Shown here: positions 43,462 to 53,677 of the stretch, one piece after another | Position numbering within the stretch: position 1 is the first letter of the stretch | How the letters are laid out: every line of letters begins with the position of its first letter | Source of the DNA: an uncultured Pseudorhodobacter sp. | GTDB lineage: Bacteria > Pseudomonadota > Alphaproteobacteria > Rhodobacterales > Rhodobacteraceae | Reading direction: 5' to 3' | Assembly (NCBI GenBank): GCA_913062925.1 | Contig: CAJXWJ010000014.1 | Coordinates: forward strand, 1-57,102 | Length of the DNA: 57,102 nt | Translations under genes and position numbers: made by a program | Notes under the pieces: model-generated | Told to the model about the DNA's origin: nothing | Seen by the model: the letters and a program-made list of their open reading frames with translations, nothing else | Databases searched by the model: none

Positions 43462-44364
43462 ATGGCGCGCGCTAAAAAAGGCAGAGCGATTTCGGGCTGG
43501 CTGGTGGTGGATAAGCCTGCGGGCATCACCTCGACCGCTTTGGTCAATAAGGTGAAATGGGCGATGGATGCGCAAAAGGCCGGCCATGCTGGCACGCTTG
43601 ACCCCGCAGCCACCGGGGTTTTGGCAATTGCGCTGGGCGAGGCCACCAAGACCGTGCCCTATATCACCGATGCGCTGAAGTGCTATCGCTTTGTGGTCAA
43701 TCTGGGCGCTGCGACGACGACCGATGATGCCGAGGGCGAGGTGATTGCGCGTGAGGCTGCGCGGCCAAGCGATGCGCAGATCGAGGCGGCTTTGGTGGGC
43801 TTTCGCGGCGATATCGAGCAGGTGCCGCCGCAGTTTTCTGCGGTGAAGGTCGAAGGCGAGCGCGCCTATGATTTGGCGCGCGAGGGCGAGGCGATGATTT
43901 TGGCGGCGCGGCCCTTGTGGGTGGAGCGGTTGCAGCTGATTGCGCGGCCCTCGGTGGATCAGGTCGAGCTGGAGATGGTCTGCGGCAAGGGCGGCTATGT
44001 GCGCTCGATCGCGCGGGATCTGGGCGAGGTTTTGGGCTGTCTGGGCCATGTGGCTTGGCTGCGGCGGGAATGGTCGGGGCCTTTTACCGCAGGCGAGGGG
44101 ATTTCGATTGAGGAGATTGATCGGCTTGCCAAGACCGGGGAGTTGGATGCTTGGCTGAAACCCTTGGAGCTGGGGCTGGCGGATTTGCCGGAGCTGCCCT
44201 GCACGCCCGAAGGGGCAGTGCGGTTGAAGAACGGCAATCCCGGGATGGTTTTGACTTCGAGCGCCAGCTATGGCGATGAGGCTTGGGCGAGTTATCAGGG
44301 GCGCGCGGTGGCGGTTGGGGTTTATAAGGCCGGTGAATTGCATCCGAGCAGGGTGTTTAATTAG
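43462..44364 (+). CDS. truB: tRNA pseudouridine(55) synthase
   Basis: A 300-residue TruB with catalytic D47 in [22 protein letters not shown] and [15 protein letters not shown]. It makes pseudouridine 55 in tRNA. It lies in the rbfA block, as is common. Confidence 0.95.
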   Translation: MARAKKGRAISGWLVVDKPAGITSTALVNKVKWAMDAQKAGHAGTLDPAATGVLAIALGEATKTVPYITDALKCYRFVVNLGAATTTDDAEGEVIAREAARPSDAQIEAALVGFRGDIEQVPPQFSAVKVEGERAYDLAREGEAMILAARPLWVERLQLIARPSVDQVELEMVCGKGGYVRSIARDLGEVLGCLGHVAWLRREWSGPFTAGEGISIEEIDRLAKTGELDAWLKPLELGLADLPELPCTPEGAVRLKNGNPGMVLTSSASYGDEAWASYQGRAVAVGVYKAGELHPSRVFN

Positions 44365-44398
44365 GGGCGGAGTGCTGGCGGGGCTGTTGACGCTCCGC

Positions 44399-44425
44399 GG
44401 GGGATATTTTTGCCAAGATGAAAGG
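44399..44425. repeat. Dispersed element GGGGGATATTTTT...AGATGAAAGG, copy 2
   Basis: It matches the element at 41346-41371 in the GGGATATTTTT core and AGATGAA end. A GCGGAG/CTCCGC stem (44367-44372 and 44394-44399) precedes it and may end truB transcription. Its ATG is also the proposed start of the next gene. Confidence 0.55.
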
Positions 44426-44939
44426 GCAGCGGGTGATTACACGGCGGCATCTGAAGGGGGATGCGGAAAGTGTGGCGGTCTATTCGCCCTGTGAGGCCTA
44501 TCGCTATGCTTTGACGCGGGTCTGGGATCCGGCGGCGGTGCGGCTGGTGTTTGTGATGCTGAACCCCTCGACTGCCACAGAGGTGCAGAATGATCCGACG
44601 GTGGAGCGCTGCGAGCGGCGGGCGCGGGCGCTGGGCGCGGGCGGGTTTCGGGTGGTGAATATCTTTGCCTATCGCGCCACTGATCCGCGGTTGATGCGGG
44701 CGCAGCAGGATCCGGTGGGGCCTGACAATGATGCAGCGATTGTTGACGCGGCGGGTTGGGGGCAGCGTCTTGTCTGTGCCTGGGGCAGCCATGGCGCGCA
44801 TCTGGGGCGTGGTTTGGCGGTTGAGGCGCTGTTGCGGCGGCTGGGGCAGCCGCTGTTTCATCTGGGGCTGACGCAGGCGGGCGCGCCGAAGCATCCGCTT
44901 TATATCAGCTATGCGGTGCAGCCGCAGCTTTGGACCTAG
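44418..44939 (+). CDS. DUF1643 family protein
   Basis: A 173-residue DUF1643 protein. [21 protein letters not shown] near 45 and [15 protein letters not shown] near 76 are the family signature, with LYISY near the end. The function is unknown. The start lies inside a dispersed repeat, so a GTG shortly downstream (before ITRRHLKGD) is a fair alternative. Its stop overlaps that of the RTX gene on the other strand. Confidence 0.85.
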   Translation: MKGQRVITRRHLKGDAESVAVYSPCEAYRYALTRVWDPAAVRLVFVMLNPSTATEVQNDPTVERCERRARALGAGGFRVVNIFAYRATDPRLMRAQQDPVGPDNDAAIVDAAGWGQRLVCAWGSHGAHLGRGLAVEALLRRLGQPLFHLGLTQAGAPKHPLYISYAVQPQLWT

Positions 44940-45964
44940 GCTGCGCGCAGTTCGACCGTGCTGAGGTCTAGGCCTGTGGCGCCTTGCAGGTCGGCCACGC
45001 CGATGCCGTCGAGCAGAAGTGTGGTTCCGGTGCTGTTGATCTGCGTCGAGAGCTGTGGGTCTGGGTGCTGCGCGGGATCGTAAAGCAGGATCAGGTGGTC
45101 TTCGGCGGGATTGTAATCGACGATTTGCGGTGTGGGGTCGTTCGGGCCGATGTCATGCAATTCGAACTGATCTGCACCTTCGCCACCATTGCCGTAATCA
45201 CCCGCGCCAAGGTGCAAAATATCATTACCACCGCCGCCATTCAGGAAATCGAGCGTGCCGTCATCGCCTGTGGCGTCTTGGCCCCAAATCTCGTCATTGC
45301 CATTCAGACCATCGAGCGTATCGCTGCCGCTGCCGCCCATGAGCCTGTCGTAGTCATTGCCGCCGATCAGCGCGTCTTGGCCAGCGCCGCCTTGCAGCAG
45401 ATCATTGCCGCCACCGCCGATCAGCACATCGTCGCCGGCGCCGCCCAAAAGGGTGTCATTGCCCTCGCAGGCTTCGAGCCGGTCATTACCGGCGCCGCCG
45501 TCGAGCAGATCGTCGCCGTCATCGCCATGCAGCAGGTCATGGCCGGCACCGCCGAACAGCTGATCATCGCCCGCGCCGCCATTCAGCGCATCATCGCCTG
45601 CGCCGCCGTCAAGCAGATCGGCGCCATCACGGCCGGTAAGCATGTCAGTGCCATCGCCGCCCCAGATGCTGTCTGCGCCACCATCGCCTGACAGAATATC
45701 ATCCTGCGCGGTGCCGGAGAGGGACAGATCAACCGCCGGCTGTGGTGGCGCATCCGAGGAGTTGAGGATGCCGTCCGTCTCTTCTGCGTCGAGGAAACCA
45801 GAGCTATGCGAGGTGTCAACGTGCGGATAACCCTCTGCAAAGGGGTCAGCCGCGCCAGAGGTGTCTGCCGGATCCGCCTGATCTTCGGGCTGGTTTGCGC
45901 TGCTGAAAGCATCTGCCACAACACCAGCAAATAAGGCGCTAAGGAGTCCGATAAGCCCGAGCAT
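44936..45964 (-). CDS. RTX-type calcium-binding repeat protein
   Basis: A 342-residue protein from the ATG at 45964. A hydrophobic N-terminus (~1-20) is followed by an acidic region and roughly a dozen GGxGxDxLx nonapeptides (for example [19 protein letters not shown]) from about 95 to 260, which would form a calcium-loaded beta-roll. A C-terminal domain with [16 protein letters not shown] follows. Proteins of this type are usually exported by a type I system, but no such genes are nearby. Its target is unknown. Confidence 0.85.
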   Translation of the reverse strand: MLGLIGLLSALFAGVVADAFSSANQPEDQADPADTSGAADPFAEGYPHVDTSHSSGFLDAEETDGILNSSDAPPQPAVDLSLSGTAQDDILSGDGGADSIWGGDGTDMLTGRDGADLLDGGAGDDALNGGAGDDQLFGGAGHDLLHGDDGDDLLDGGAGNDRLEACEGNDTLLGGAGDDVLIGGGGNDLLQGGAGQDALIGGNDYDRLMGGSGSDTLDGLNGNDEIWGQDATGDDGTLDFLNGGGGNDILHLGAGDYGNGGEGADQFELHDIGPNDPTPQIVDYNPAEDHLILLYDPAQHPDPQLSTQINSTGTTLLLDGIGVADLQGATGLDLSTVELRAA

Positions 45965-46263
45965 CTGTGATCTTTCTACCCCGCGGGACGGGGGCGAATG
46001 GGAAGGGTGAAATAAATTTGCTATAAGAACATTTTGGCAATCTGCCTGACCAACTTTAGCAGAATCAGGCCTTGGCTTCAAAAAGAATGCAGTTGTTTTT
46101 CAGGGAATCTGGGGGATTGGTTAACAAAGCTTGCGCCGAGCAGGGGGCTTCCCTTTTGCCGTGAAATCTTTTATACGCCCGCATCCGCTGGTGACAGTGG
46201 TGTTATTGGCCCTGCTGGACGACATCCCGGCTTGTGCCGCAACCCTCTTTATAGGAGATCCCG
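45965..46263. promoter_or_regulatory. Divergent region of RTX gene and rpsO
   Basis: Almost 300 bases without a gene. The last 10 bases before rpsO hold TAGGAGAT, a good ribosome-binding site. No clear promoter pair, tRNA or hairpin stood out. Confidence 0.4.
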
Positions 46264-46533
46264 ATGTCGATCACTGCAGACCACAAAGCTCATCTGATCA
46301 AAGAATACGCAACCAAAGAAGGCGACACCGGTTCGCCCGAAGTTCAGGTTGCGATCTTGTCGTCGCGCATCGCGACGCTGACCGAGCACTTTAAAACCCA
46401 CAAGAAAGACAACCACTCGCGCCGCGGTCTGCTGATGCAGGTTGCTCAGCGTCGTAAGCTGTTGGACTATCTGAAGTCGAAAGACGAAGCCCGTTATGCC
46501 TCGCTGATCGCACGCCTCGGCCTGCGTCGCTAA
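46264..46533 (+). CDS. rpsO: 30S ribosomal protein S15
   Basis: An 89-residue S15 of the usual length. [13 protein letters not shown] near 21, [21 protein letters not shown] near 48 and the C-terminal LIARLGLR are typical. It binds 16S rRNA. It has its own terminator before pnp. Confidence 0.97.
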   Translation: MSITADHKAHLIKEYATKEGDTGSPEVQVAILSSRIATLTEHFKTHKKDNHSRRGLLMQVAQRRKLLDYLKSKDEARYASLIARLGLRR

Positions 46534-46557
46534 GCTTTCGCTTTGGTCTATCTTAAT

Positions 46558-46584
46558 GCCCGTGGCGAAAGCCGCGGGCGTTTT
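46558..46584 (+). terminator. rpsO terminator
   Basis: A 9-bp stem with one G-U pair, GCCCGTGGC/GCCGCGGGC (46558-46566 and 46571-46579), with a GAAA tetraloop and TTTT. Confidence 0.85.
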
Positions 46585-46684
46585 GCTTTTTGCAGCCCCC
46601 TTCCCAAACGCCCGTTTTTCCTGTATGCGCGCGACATCTGCGATATGAGGCCATGCCCCCGGCCGCATGCAAAGGATAGGGGGC

Positions 46685-46732
46685 GGCGGCAATGGGGCCG
46701 CCATGCAAACGGGAGCCACGGCAGGGGCCGTG
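46685..46732 (+). promoter_or_regulatory. pnp leader hairpins
   Basis: Two stems precede pnp: GGCGGC/GCCGCC (46685-46690 and 46697-46702) and CACGGC/GCCGTG (46717-46722 and 46727-46732). In E. coli the pnp leader stem is cut by RNase III and PNPase then lowers its own synthesis. A like role here is inferred. Confidence 0.5.
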
Positions 46733-46756
46733 ACGCTCTCATATAGGGAACGATCA

Positions 46757-48898
46757 ATGTTCAACGTTACGAAAAAGTCGATCCAGTGGGGCAATGACAC
46801 CCTGACGCTGGAATCGGGTAAAGTCGCACGTCAGGCTGACGGCACGGTTATTGCCACCTATGGCGAGACCAGCGTTATGGCCAACGTGACTTATGCACGC
46901 GCACCAAAGCCAGGTCAGGATTTCTTTCCGCTGACCGTGCATTACCAAGAGAAATACTATGCCGCTGGCAAGATCCCAGGCGGCTTCTTCAAGCGCGAAG
47001 CGCGCCCTTCGGAAAAAGAGACGCTGACCTCGCGTCTGATCGACCGTCCGTGCCGCCCGCTGTTCGTCGAAGGCTTCAAGAACGAAGTTCTCGTGATGGC
47101 CACCGTGCTGAGCCATGATCTGGAAAATGATCCTGATATCGTCGCGATGATCGCGGTTTCGGCGGCGCTGACGATTTCGGGCGTGCCTTTCATGGGCCCA
47201 ATCGGTGCGGCGCGCGTTGGCTTCTCGGGTGGTGAATACCAATTGAACCCTTGCGTCGACGACATGCAGAACCTGCGCAACAACCCGGATCAGCGGCTTG
47301 ATCTGGTCATCGCCGGCACCAAAGACGCCGTGATGATGGTTGAATCCGAAGCCTATGAGCTGACCGAAGACGAGATGCTGGGCGCGGTCAAATTTGGCCA
47401 TGATGCGATGCAGCCTGTGATCGACATGATCATCGACTTTGCTGAAGATTGCGCCAAAGAGCCCTTCGATTTCCAAGCGCCTGACTACGCTGACCTTTAT
47501 GCGCGCGTCAAAACCGCTGGCGAAACCCAGATGCGGGCGGCTTTCGCCATTCGCGACAAGCAAGAGCGCACTGCTGCGATTTCGGCGGCTGTCTCGGCGA
47601 TCAAGGGCGCGTTGAACGAGGCCGATCTGGCTGACATCAACCTTGGCTCGGCGATCAAAAAGCTGGAAGCCTCGATCCTGCGTGGCGACATCATCAACGG
47701 TGGCGCGCGGATTGATGGCCGTGACAACAAAACCGTGCGTCCGATCGTGTCGGAAACCGGTATTTTGCCACGCACCCATGGCTCGGCCCTGTTCACCCGT
47801 GGCGAGACTCAAGGCTTGGTTGTCACCACTTTGGGCACCGGCGAAGACGAGCAGATCATCGACGCTTTGCATGGCAACAGCCGTTCGAACTTCTTGTTGC
47901 ACTACAACTTCCCTCCCTATTCGGTGGGTGAAGTGGGTCGCGTAGGTTCGCCCGGTCGTCGTGAAATCGGCCATGGTAAACTGGCTTGGCGCGCGTTGCA
48001 GGCTGTTCTGCCTGCGGCAACCGACTTCCCTTACACCGTGCGCGTGGTCTCCGAGATCACCGAATCCAACGGCTCGTCGTCGATGGCCTCGGTCTGCGGC
48101 GGTTCGCTGTCGATGATGGATGCGGGCGTTCCGCTGAAGGCTCCGGTCGCGGGTGTGGCCATGGGTCTGATCCTGGAAGAAGACGGCCGCTTTGCGGTTC
48201 TGACCGACATCTTGGGCGATGAAGATCACTTGGGCGACATGGACTTTAAGGTTGCAGGCACCGCCAACGGCATCACCACGATGCAGATGGACATCAAGGT
48301 TGCAGGCATCACCCCAGAGATCATGGCGCAGGCTTTGGCGCAGGCCAAAGACGGTCGTTTGCACATCTTGGGCGAGATGAACAAAGCGCTTTCCGCGCCG
48401 CAGGGCTTCTCGGAATATGCGCCGAAGATCGAAACCATGCAGATTCCAACCGATAAGATCCGCGAAGTCATCGGTTCGGGCGGCAAGGTGATCCGCGAGA
48501 TCGTGGAGCTTTCGGGCGCCAAGGTTGACATCAATGACGAAGGCATCATCAAGATCGCCTCGTCGGATGCGGCTTCGATCAAAAAGGCCTATGACATGAT
48601 CTGGTCGATCGTGGCAGAGCCAGAAGAAGGCATGATCTACACCGGCAAAGTCGTCAAACTGGTCGATTTCGGTGCATTTGTGAACTTCTTTGGCAAGCGC
48701 GACGGTCTGGTCCACGTTAGCCAGATCGCCAACAAGCGTCTGAACCACCCGAACGAGATCCTGAAAGAGGGTCAAGAAGTGAAGGTCAAGCTGTTGGGCT
48801 TTGACGATCGCGGCAAGGTTCGTCTGGGCATGAAGATGGTCGATCAGGAAACTGGTGCCGAGATCACCGAAGCCAAAGAAGAAGCTTCCGAGGCGTAA
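46757..48898 (+). CDS. pnp: Polynucleotide phosphorylase
   Basis: A 713-residue PNPase from the ATG at 46757 with AGGGA upstream. Two RNase PH domains ([29 protein letters not shown] near 55 and [10 protein letters not shown] near 350, with [15 protein letters not shown] near 485), a KH domain ([15 protein letters not shown] near 567) and an S1 domain ([16 protein letters not shown] near 630) are present. It degrades RNA 3' to 5' with phosphate. It ends in a strong terminator. Confidence 0.97.
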   Translation: MFNVTKKSIQWGNDTLTLESGKVARQADGTVIATYGETSVMANVTYARAPKPGQDFFPLTVHYQEKYYAAGKIPGGFFKREARPSEKETLTSRLIDRPCRPLFVEGFKNEVLVMATVLSHDLENDPDIVAMIAVSAALTISGVPFMGPIGAARVGFSGGEYQLNPCVDDMQNLRNNPDQRLDLVIAGTKDAVMMVESEAYELTEDEMLGAVKFGHDAMQPVIDMIIDFAEDCAKEPFDFQAPDYADLYARVKTAGETQMRAAFAIRDKQERTAAISAAVSAIKGALNEADLADINLGSAIKKLEASILRGDIINGGARIDGRDNKTVRPIVSETGILPRTHGSALFTRGETQGLVVTTLGTGEDEQIIDALHGNSRSNFLLHYNFPPYSVGEVGRVGSPGRREIGHGKLAWRALQAVLPAATDFPYTVRVVSEITESNGSSSMASVCGGSLSMMDAGVPLKAPVAGVAMGLILEEDGRFAVLTDILGDEDHLGDMDFKVAGTANGITTMQMDIKVAGITPEIMAQALAQAKDGRLHILGEMNKALSAPQGFSEYAPKIETMQIPTDKIREVIGSGGKVIREIVELSGAKVDINDEGIIKIASSDAASIKKAYDMIWSIVAEPEEGMIYTGKVVKLVDFGAFVNFFGKRDGLVHVSQIANKRLNHPNEILKEGQEVKVKLLGFDDRGKVRLGMKMVDQETGAEITEAKEEASEA

Positions 48899-48918
48899 GC
48901 CTTTCGCAATAAAAGAAA

Positions 48919-48943
48919 GGCCCCGGAATTTCCGGGGCCTTTT
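48919..48943. terminator. pnp terminator, likely bidirectional
   Basis: Stem GGCCCCGGA/TCCGGGGCC (48919-48927 and 48931-48939) with TTTT on the plus side and an A-rich run (T-rich on the minus strand) on the other. It can serve pnp and the convergent peroxiredoxin gene. Confidence 0.88.
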
Positions 48944-48946
48944 GCG

Positions 48947-49603
48947 TTACTTGGGCGCCTTGGCAAAGCGCAGGTAGGGCAGTTTGATGTCCAGCGCGCC
49001 GAACCGCTCGGTGGCCTGTTCGTTGTTCAGGCTTAGGGCGACGATCACATCTTGGCCGGGCTGCCAGTTGGCTGGTGTTGCCAAAGGCACGCCGTCGGTG
49101 GCCTGCACTGCGTCAAGCGCGCGCAGAATCTCGGCAAAGTTGCGGCCGACGCTCATCGGATAGGTCATGGTCAGGCGGACTTTTTTGTCCGGCCCGATGA
49201 TATAGACCGAACGCACCGTCGCGGTATTGGCGGGGGTGCGGTTGGCTTCGGGCAGGTAGAACTCTGCGGGCAGCATGTCGAAGGCTTTCGACACGGTCAG
49301 GCTGGTGTCGTCGATGATCGGGAAATCGGCGGCAGCGCCACCAAAAGCCTCGATGTCATGCTTCCATTTCACATGCTCTGCCACCGAATCGACCGACACG
49401 CCGATGACCTTGGTGTTGCGCTTGCTCCATTCGGCGGCCAGCTGGGCCACGGCGCCAAATTCAGTGGTGCAAACCGGGGTGAAATCGCGCGGGTGGCTGA
49501 AGATGATCGCATAGCTGTCGGCCAGCCATTCGTGGAAATGGATGGTGCCTGCGGTGGACTCTGCGGTGAAGTCGGGGGCGGTGTCATTGATGCGGATCGA
49601 CAT
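48947..49603 (-). CDS. 1-Cys peroxiredoxin (Prx6 type)
   Basis: A 218-residue peroxiredoxin. The peroxidatic cysteine is C45 in DFTPVCTTE. The C-terminal extension with YPMSVGRNFAEILRALDA marks the Prx6 group. No second resolving cysteine is seen. It reduces peroxides in the cytosol and is divergent from the aldehyde dehydrogenase gene. Confidence 0.93.
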   Translation of the reverse strand: MSIRINDTAPDFTAESTAGTIHFHEWLADSYAIIFSHPRDFTPVCTTEFGAVAQLAAEWSKRNTKVIGVSVDSVAEHVKWKHDIEAFGGAAADFPIIDDTSLTVSKAFDMLPAEFYLPEANRTPANTATVRSVYIIGPDKKVRLTMTYPMSVGRNFAEILRALDAVQATDGVPLATPANWQPGQDVIVALSLNNEQATERFGALDIKLPYLRFAKAPK

Positions 49604-49819
49604 GATGTCTCCTGTTGTCTGTGATGGGTTCTATCTAACCATTCCGAAACGAAGTTCCAGTGATGCGTGCGGATATGCCGCAAGAAAGGAAATCGGCCTG
49701 TCTTTGGGTTTTATCAGGGAATATCCGCCCAAAGCCGGCTTCGCGACATGGCATGTCGTTGCAAACCTTGCGAGAGGTCTTACCTGCTGTCATGATATGA
49801 TCAAATTAAGGAGCCTGCT

Positions 49820-51265
49820 ATGATCACCAAGCGCGAATTCTATATTAATGGCGAATGGGTAGCCCCGGTAACCCCGCAAGATTATGCGGTGATTGATCCT
49901 TCCACCGAAGAGCCTTGCGCGATCATCTCGCTTGGGTCCGAGGCCGATACCAATGCAGCCGTCGCCGCCGCCAAGGCGGCTTTTCCGGCTTGGGCAGCAA
50001 CCCCGCCCGCGGTGCGCCGCGAAGCCGTGGTGAAAATCCTGCAGCAATACGAGTTGCGCTTGGAAGAATTGGCCCATGCCATCGCGATTGAAATGGGGGC
50101 GCCGATTGACATGGCGCGCGACGATCAAGCGCCTTGCCTGCCCTGGCATGCCACCAATTTCCTGACCGCCTTTGACGCGATGCAATGGATCCGCCCGCTT
50201 GGTCCGCATGCGCCAAACGACCGGATCGCGCTGGAGCCGATTGGCGTCGTTGGGCTGATCACGCCGTGGAATTGGCCGATGAACCAGATCGCGCTCAAGG
50301 CTATTCCGGCGATCCTTGCGGGCTGCACCTGTGTGCTGAAACCCTCCGAGGAAAGCCCCTTGGATGCGATGCTGTTTGCCGAATTCTGCCATGACGCGGG
50401 CCTGCCTGCGGGGGTGTTCAACCTTGTTAACGGCGATGGCGCGGGCGTGGGTTCGGTGCTTTCGGCGCATCCTGATGTCGAGATGATCTCCTTTACCGGA
50501 TCAACCCGCGCGGGGCGGGCGATTTCCAAAGCCGCCGCTGAAACCCTGAAACGGGTGACGCTGGAACTGGGCGGCAAGGGTGCAAATGTGATCTTTGCCG
50601 ATGCCGATGACCGCGCCGTTGAACGCGGCGTGCGCCATATGATGAACAACACCGGCCAGTCCTGCAATGCGCCCAGCCGCATGCTGGTGCAGCGCCCGAT
50701 CTATGACCAAGCGGTCGAAACTGCGGCGCGGATCGCTGATAGCATCAAGGTCGGCTCTGCCCATGACGCGGGCGGGCATATCGGGCCGGTGGTGAACAAA
50801 CGCCAATGGGATCAAATCCAAGGCTATATCCAAAAAGGCATCGACGAAGGCGCGCGTCTGGTCGCCGGCGGCCCTGGCCTGCCCGAGGGCTTTAACCGCG
50901 GCTTTTACGTCAAGCCGACGGTTTTCGCCGATGTGGTGCCCGGCATGACCATCGAGCGCGAGGAGATCTTTGGCCCGGTTTTGTCGATCATCCCCTTTGA
51001 CACCGAAGCCGACGCGGTGCGTATCGCCAATGACACGCCCTATGGTTTGACCAATTATGTGCAGACCCAAGACGGCGCACTGCGCAATCGGATGGCGCGG
51101 CAGTTGAAATCCGGCATGGTCGAGATGAACGGCAAGTCGCGCGGCGCGGGTGCGCCCTTTGGCGGGGTGAAATCCTCGGGTCGGGCACGCGAAGGCGGGC
51201 ATTGGGGGTTGGAAGAATTCCTTGAGGTCAAGGCGATTTCGGGTTGGGATTCCGCCGCAGAATAA
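49820..51265 (+). CDS. NAD(P)-dependent aldehyde dehydrogenase
   Basis: A 481-residue ALDH. Key residues are N151 in ITPWNWP, E249 in LELGGKG, C282 in NTGQSCNAP and EEIFGPVL. The QSCNAPSR context is found in a group of uncharacterised bacterial ALDHs. AAGGAG precedes the ATG. The substrate is unknown. It ends in a strong terminator. Confidence 0.93.
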   Translation: MITKREFYINGEWVAPVTPQDYAVIDPSTEEPCAIISLGSEADTNAAVAAAKAAFPAWAATPPAVRREAVVKILQQYELRLEELAHAIAIEMGAPIDMARDDQAPCLPWHATNFLTAFDAMQWIRPLGPHAPNDRIALEPIGVVGLITPWNWPMNQIALKAIPAILAGCTCVLKPSEESPLDAMLFAEFCHDAGLPAGVFNLVNGDGAGVGSVLSAHPDVEMISFTGSTRAGRAISKAAAETLKRVTLELGGKGANVIFADADDRAVERGVRHMMNNTGQSCNAPSRMLVQRPIYDQAVETAARIADSIKVGSAHDAGGHIGPVVNKRQWDQIQGYIQKGIDEGARLVAGGPGLPEGFNRGFYVKPTVFADVVPGMTIEREEIFGPVLSIIPFDTEADAVRIANDTPYGLTNYVQTQDGALRNRMARQLKSGMVEMNGKSRGAGAPFGGVKSSGRAREGGHWGLEEFLEVKAISGWDSAAE

Positions 51266-51271
51266 GCCAAA

Positions 51272-51297
51272 GGCCCCGAGAGATCGGGGCCTTTTTT
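51272..51297 (+). terminator. Aldehyde dehydrogenase gene terminator
   Basis: Stem GGCCCCGA/TCGGGGCC (51272-51279 and 51284-51291), GAGA loop, six T. Confidence 0.92.
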
Positions 51298-51319
51298 ATC
51301 GGTTTAGTCGGTCTGCGCC

Positions 51320-52987
51320 TTAGCCTTGGCGCGCAAAACTTGTGGCAGATGACAGCGCCCAAGCCTCGCGGAACAGCGGCGCGGATTGCGCGTCATCAAG
51401 CAATTGGCCGGTGGTCAACTGTTCATATTGTTTTGCAAAAGAGATCACTTGGTCAGACGAACTGCGGCGCTGAAAGTGGTGTGGTCGCAGGTCTGCGGGA
51501 TGCGCAAGACCCGCCGCGGCCACCAATTCCGCCAAGGCGTGCAGGGTGTTGTGATGGAAATTTGCGACGCGTTCGGCCTTGTCGGGCACCACAATCGCGC
51601 GCTGGCGCAGCGGGTCTTGCGAAGTGACGCCCGTGGGGCAGCGCCCGGTGTGACAAGACTGTGCCTGAATGCAGCCCACAGCAAACATAAAGCCGCGCGC
51701 AGCATTGGCCCAATCGGCGCCCAAAGCCATGAGGCGGGCGATGTCAAAGGCCGAGGTGACCTTGCCGGCAGCGCCGATTTTGACCCTGTCGCGCAGATTG
51801 CAGCCGATCAGCGCGTTATGGGCAAAGCTAAGGCCATCACGCAGCGGCATGCCGACATGGTCCATAAATTCCAAGGGGGCCGCGCCTGTGCCGCCTTCCT
51901 TGCCATCTATGACCAAAAAGTCCGGTGTGATTCCGGTTTCAACCATGGCTTTGCAAATCGCCATAAACTCCCATTTATGACCCAAACAGAGCTTAATCCC
52001 CGTCGGTTTGCCGCCTGAAAGCGCGCGCATCTGGGCGACAAATTCCAACAGCCCAATCGGGGTGGAAAATTCAGAATGGCTGGCGGGCGAGACGCAGTCT
52101 TGCCCCATCGGAATGCCGCGAATCGCCGCGATTTCGGGCGTGATTTTCGCCGCAGGCAGCACGCCACCATGCCCGGGTTTTGCGCCCTGACTGAGCTTCA
52201 GTTCCAGCATCTTAATCTGGGGATCTTGTGCGGCCGCCGCAAACAGCTGCGGATCAAAACCGCCATCGGCCCGCCTTGCGCCAAAATAGCCCGAGGCCAA
52301 TTGCCAGACCAGATCGCCGCCAAATTCGCGGTGATAGGGCGAGATGCCGCCTTCCCCAGTATCATGGTAAAAACCACCGTTGCGTGCGCCTTTGTTCAGC
52401 GCGCGAATGGCATTGGCCGAAAGCGCGCCAAAGCTCATCGCCGAGATGTTCAGCAAAGAGGCCGAATAGGCCTGCGGCCCTTGGCCAATGGTCAAGCGCA
52501 TATCTTCGACGCGGGGCAGCGGGGCGGGCGACATCGAATGATGCAGCCATTCATATTGATCCTGATAGACGTTCAACAAGGTGCCAAAGGGGCGTTTATC
52601 AAGGTCTTTTTTGGCGCGCTGATAGACAATCGCGCGTTTGTCGCGGGGGAAGGGCAGGCCGTCTTTTTCCCCCTCGAAGAAATATTGCCGCATTTCGGGG
52701 CGGATGGTTTCCAGCAGAAACCGCAGATGCGCTGTGATCGGGTAGTTGCGCAAAATTGCGTGGCGGGTTTGAAACAGATCGTAAACGCCCAAAACGGTCA
52801 CTGCCGCTGCAATCAGCGCCAGCGTGTCAAAGGCAACCACAGAATAGGGCCAAAGTCGCCCCAGCCCATAAAACACCGCCATCAGCACCGCGCTTGCGGT
52901 CAGCGGCAGATAGCGGGCTTGAAAAAACGTGCGGATCAAAGGGCGCGTCCTTGAATAGCTCTGCACCTGATTTAGGCGCAAATACAT
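51320..52987 (-). CDS. FMN-binding glutamate synthase family protein
   Basis: A 555-residue membrane-anchored protein with two segments near 28-45 and 50-68 and then the GltB-like FMN barrel (ISAMSFGALSANAI near 182, VIDGKEGGTGAAP near 358). GCIQAQSCHTGRCPTG near 448 has three Cys for a 3Fe-4S cluster. Stand-alone proteins of this kind lack the glutaminase domain; their reaction is unsettled. A TTG at 52939 with AAGGA upstream is an alternative start. It follows rluA by 36 bases. Confidence 0.9.
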   Translation of the reverse strand: MYLRLNQVQSYSRTRPLIRTFFQARYLPLTASAVLMAVFYGLGRLWPYSVVAFDTLALIAAAVTVLGVYDLFQTRHAILRNYPITAHLRFLLETIRPEMRQYFFEGEKDGLPFPRDKRAIVYQRAKKDLDKRPFGTLLNVYQDQYEWLHHSMSPAPLPRVEDMRLTIGQGPQAYSASLLNISAMSFGALSANAIRALNKGARNGGFYHDTGEGGISPYHREFGGDLVWQLASGYFGARRADGGFDPQLFAAAAQDPQIKMLELKLSQGAKPGHGGVLPAAKITPEIAAIRGIPMGQDCVSPASHSEFSTPIGLLEFVAQMRALSGGKPTGIKLCLGHKWEFMAICKAMVETGITPDFLVIDGKEGGTGAAPLEFMDHVGMPLRDGLSFAHNALIGCNLRDRVKIGAAGKVTSAFDIARLMALGADWANAARGFMFAVGCIQAQSCHTGRCPTGVTSQDPLRQRAIVVPDKAERVANFHHNTLHALAELVAAAGLAHPADLRPHHFQRRSSSDQVISFAKQYEQLTTGQLLDDAQSAPLFREAWALSSATSFARQG

Positions 52988-53023
52988 TAAAGCAATGTGA
53001 AGCCGATTGCGGCCTCTGTCACT

Positions 53024-53677
53024 TTAAAAGGCACAGGGCGCGGTAAAACTGACCATTTCGCCAGAGGTCGGGTGGTGCAGCGACAGGGTTTCGGCATGCA
53101 GCATCAGGCGGGGAAAGGCCAAAGCCTCGCCCTTGGCATAGATCGGATCGCCCAAAATCGGACAGCCCTGCGCCAGCATATGCACCCGCAACTGATGGCT
53201 GCGCCCGGTCAGCGGGAACAGCCGCACGCGGGTGGTTGTGGCATCGCGCGCGATCACTTGCCAATCGGTCTGCGCCGGCCGGCCGTTGTCAAAATCGACC
53301 ATCTGGCGCGGGCGGTTGGGCCAATCGGTGCAAAGCGGCAGGTCGATATGGCCTTCGTCGGGGGTCAGCTGCCCCCAGACCCGCGCGACATAGGTCTTTT
53401 TCGCGCGCCGCTTTTCAAACTCTTGCCCCAGAAACCCCTGTGCCTGTTTGGTGCGCGCAAAGATCATCACGCCCGAGGTGTCGCAATCCAGCCGATGCAC
53501 CAAAAGCGTATCCCAAAGCTCGGCTTGCAATCGCGAGACCAAGCAATCGGACCGCCCCGCAAGCTTGCCCGGCACCGACAAAAGCCCAGCGGGTTTGTTC
53601 ACCACGATGATCTGGTCGTCCTGATACAGAATGTCCAAAGGCACGTCGGGCGGGTTGTAGACAAAGTCCGGGATCAT
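53024..53677 (-). CDS. RluA-family pseudouridine synthase
   Basis: A 217-residue enzyme with catalytic D64 in HRLDCDTSGVM and an N-terminal NKPAGLLSVPG; it lacks an S4 domain. The start at 53677 overlaps the methyltransferase stop by 4 bases. The target (23S rRNA or tRNA) cannot be told; RluA itself is closest in size. Confidence 0.92.
   Translation of the reverse strand: MIPDFVYNPPDVPLDILYQDDQIIVVNKPAGLLSVPGKLAGRSDCLVSRLQAELWDTLLVHRLDCDTSGVMIFARTKQAQGFLGQEFEKRRAKKTYVARVWGQLTPDEGHIDLPLCTDWPNRPRQMVDFDNGRPAQTDWQVIARDATTTRVRLFPLTGRSHQLRVHMLAQGCPILGDPIYAKGEALAFPRLMLHAETLSLHHPTSGEMVSFTAPCAF

Noticed and set aside
44984-45691. Plus-strand frame of Ile/Ala/Val-rich repeats
   Set aside because: It is the complement of the RTX nonapeptide repeats and takes its periodicity from them.
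45965-46263. tRNA or structured RNA upstream of rpsO
   Set aside because: No cloverleaf or strong stem was found.
46754-48775. A 673-residue open frame antisense to pnp
   Set aside because: It mirrors the codon pattern of pnp, is rich in His, Arg and Gln, and has no domain. Long antisense frames are expected in high-GC genes.
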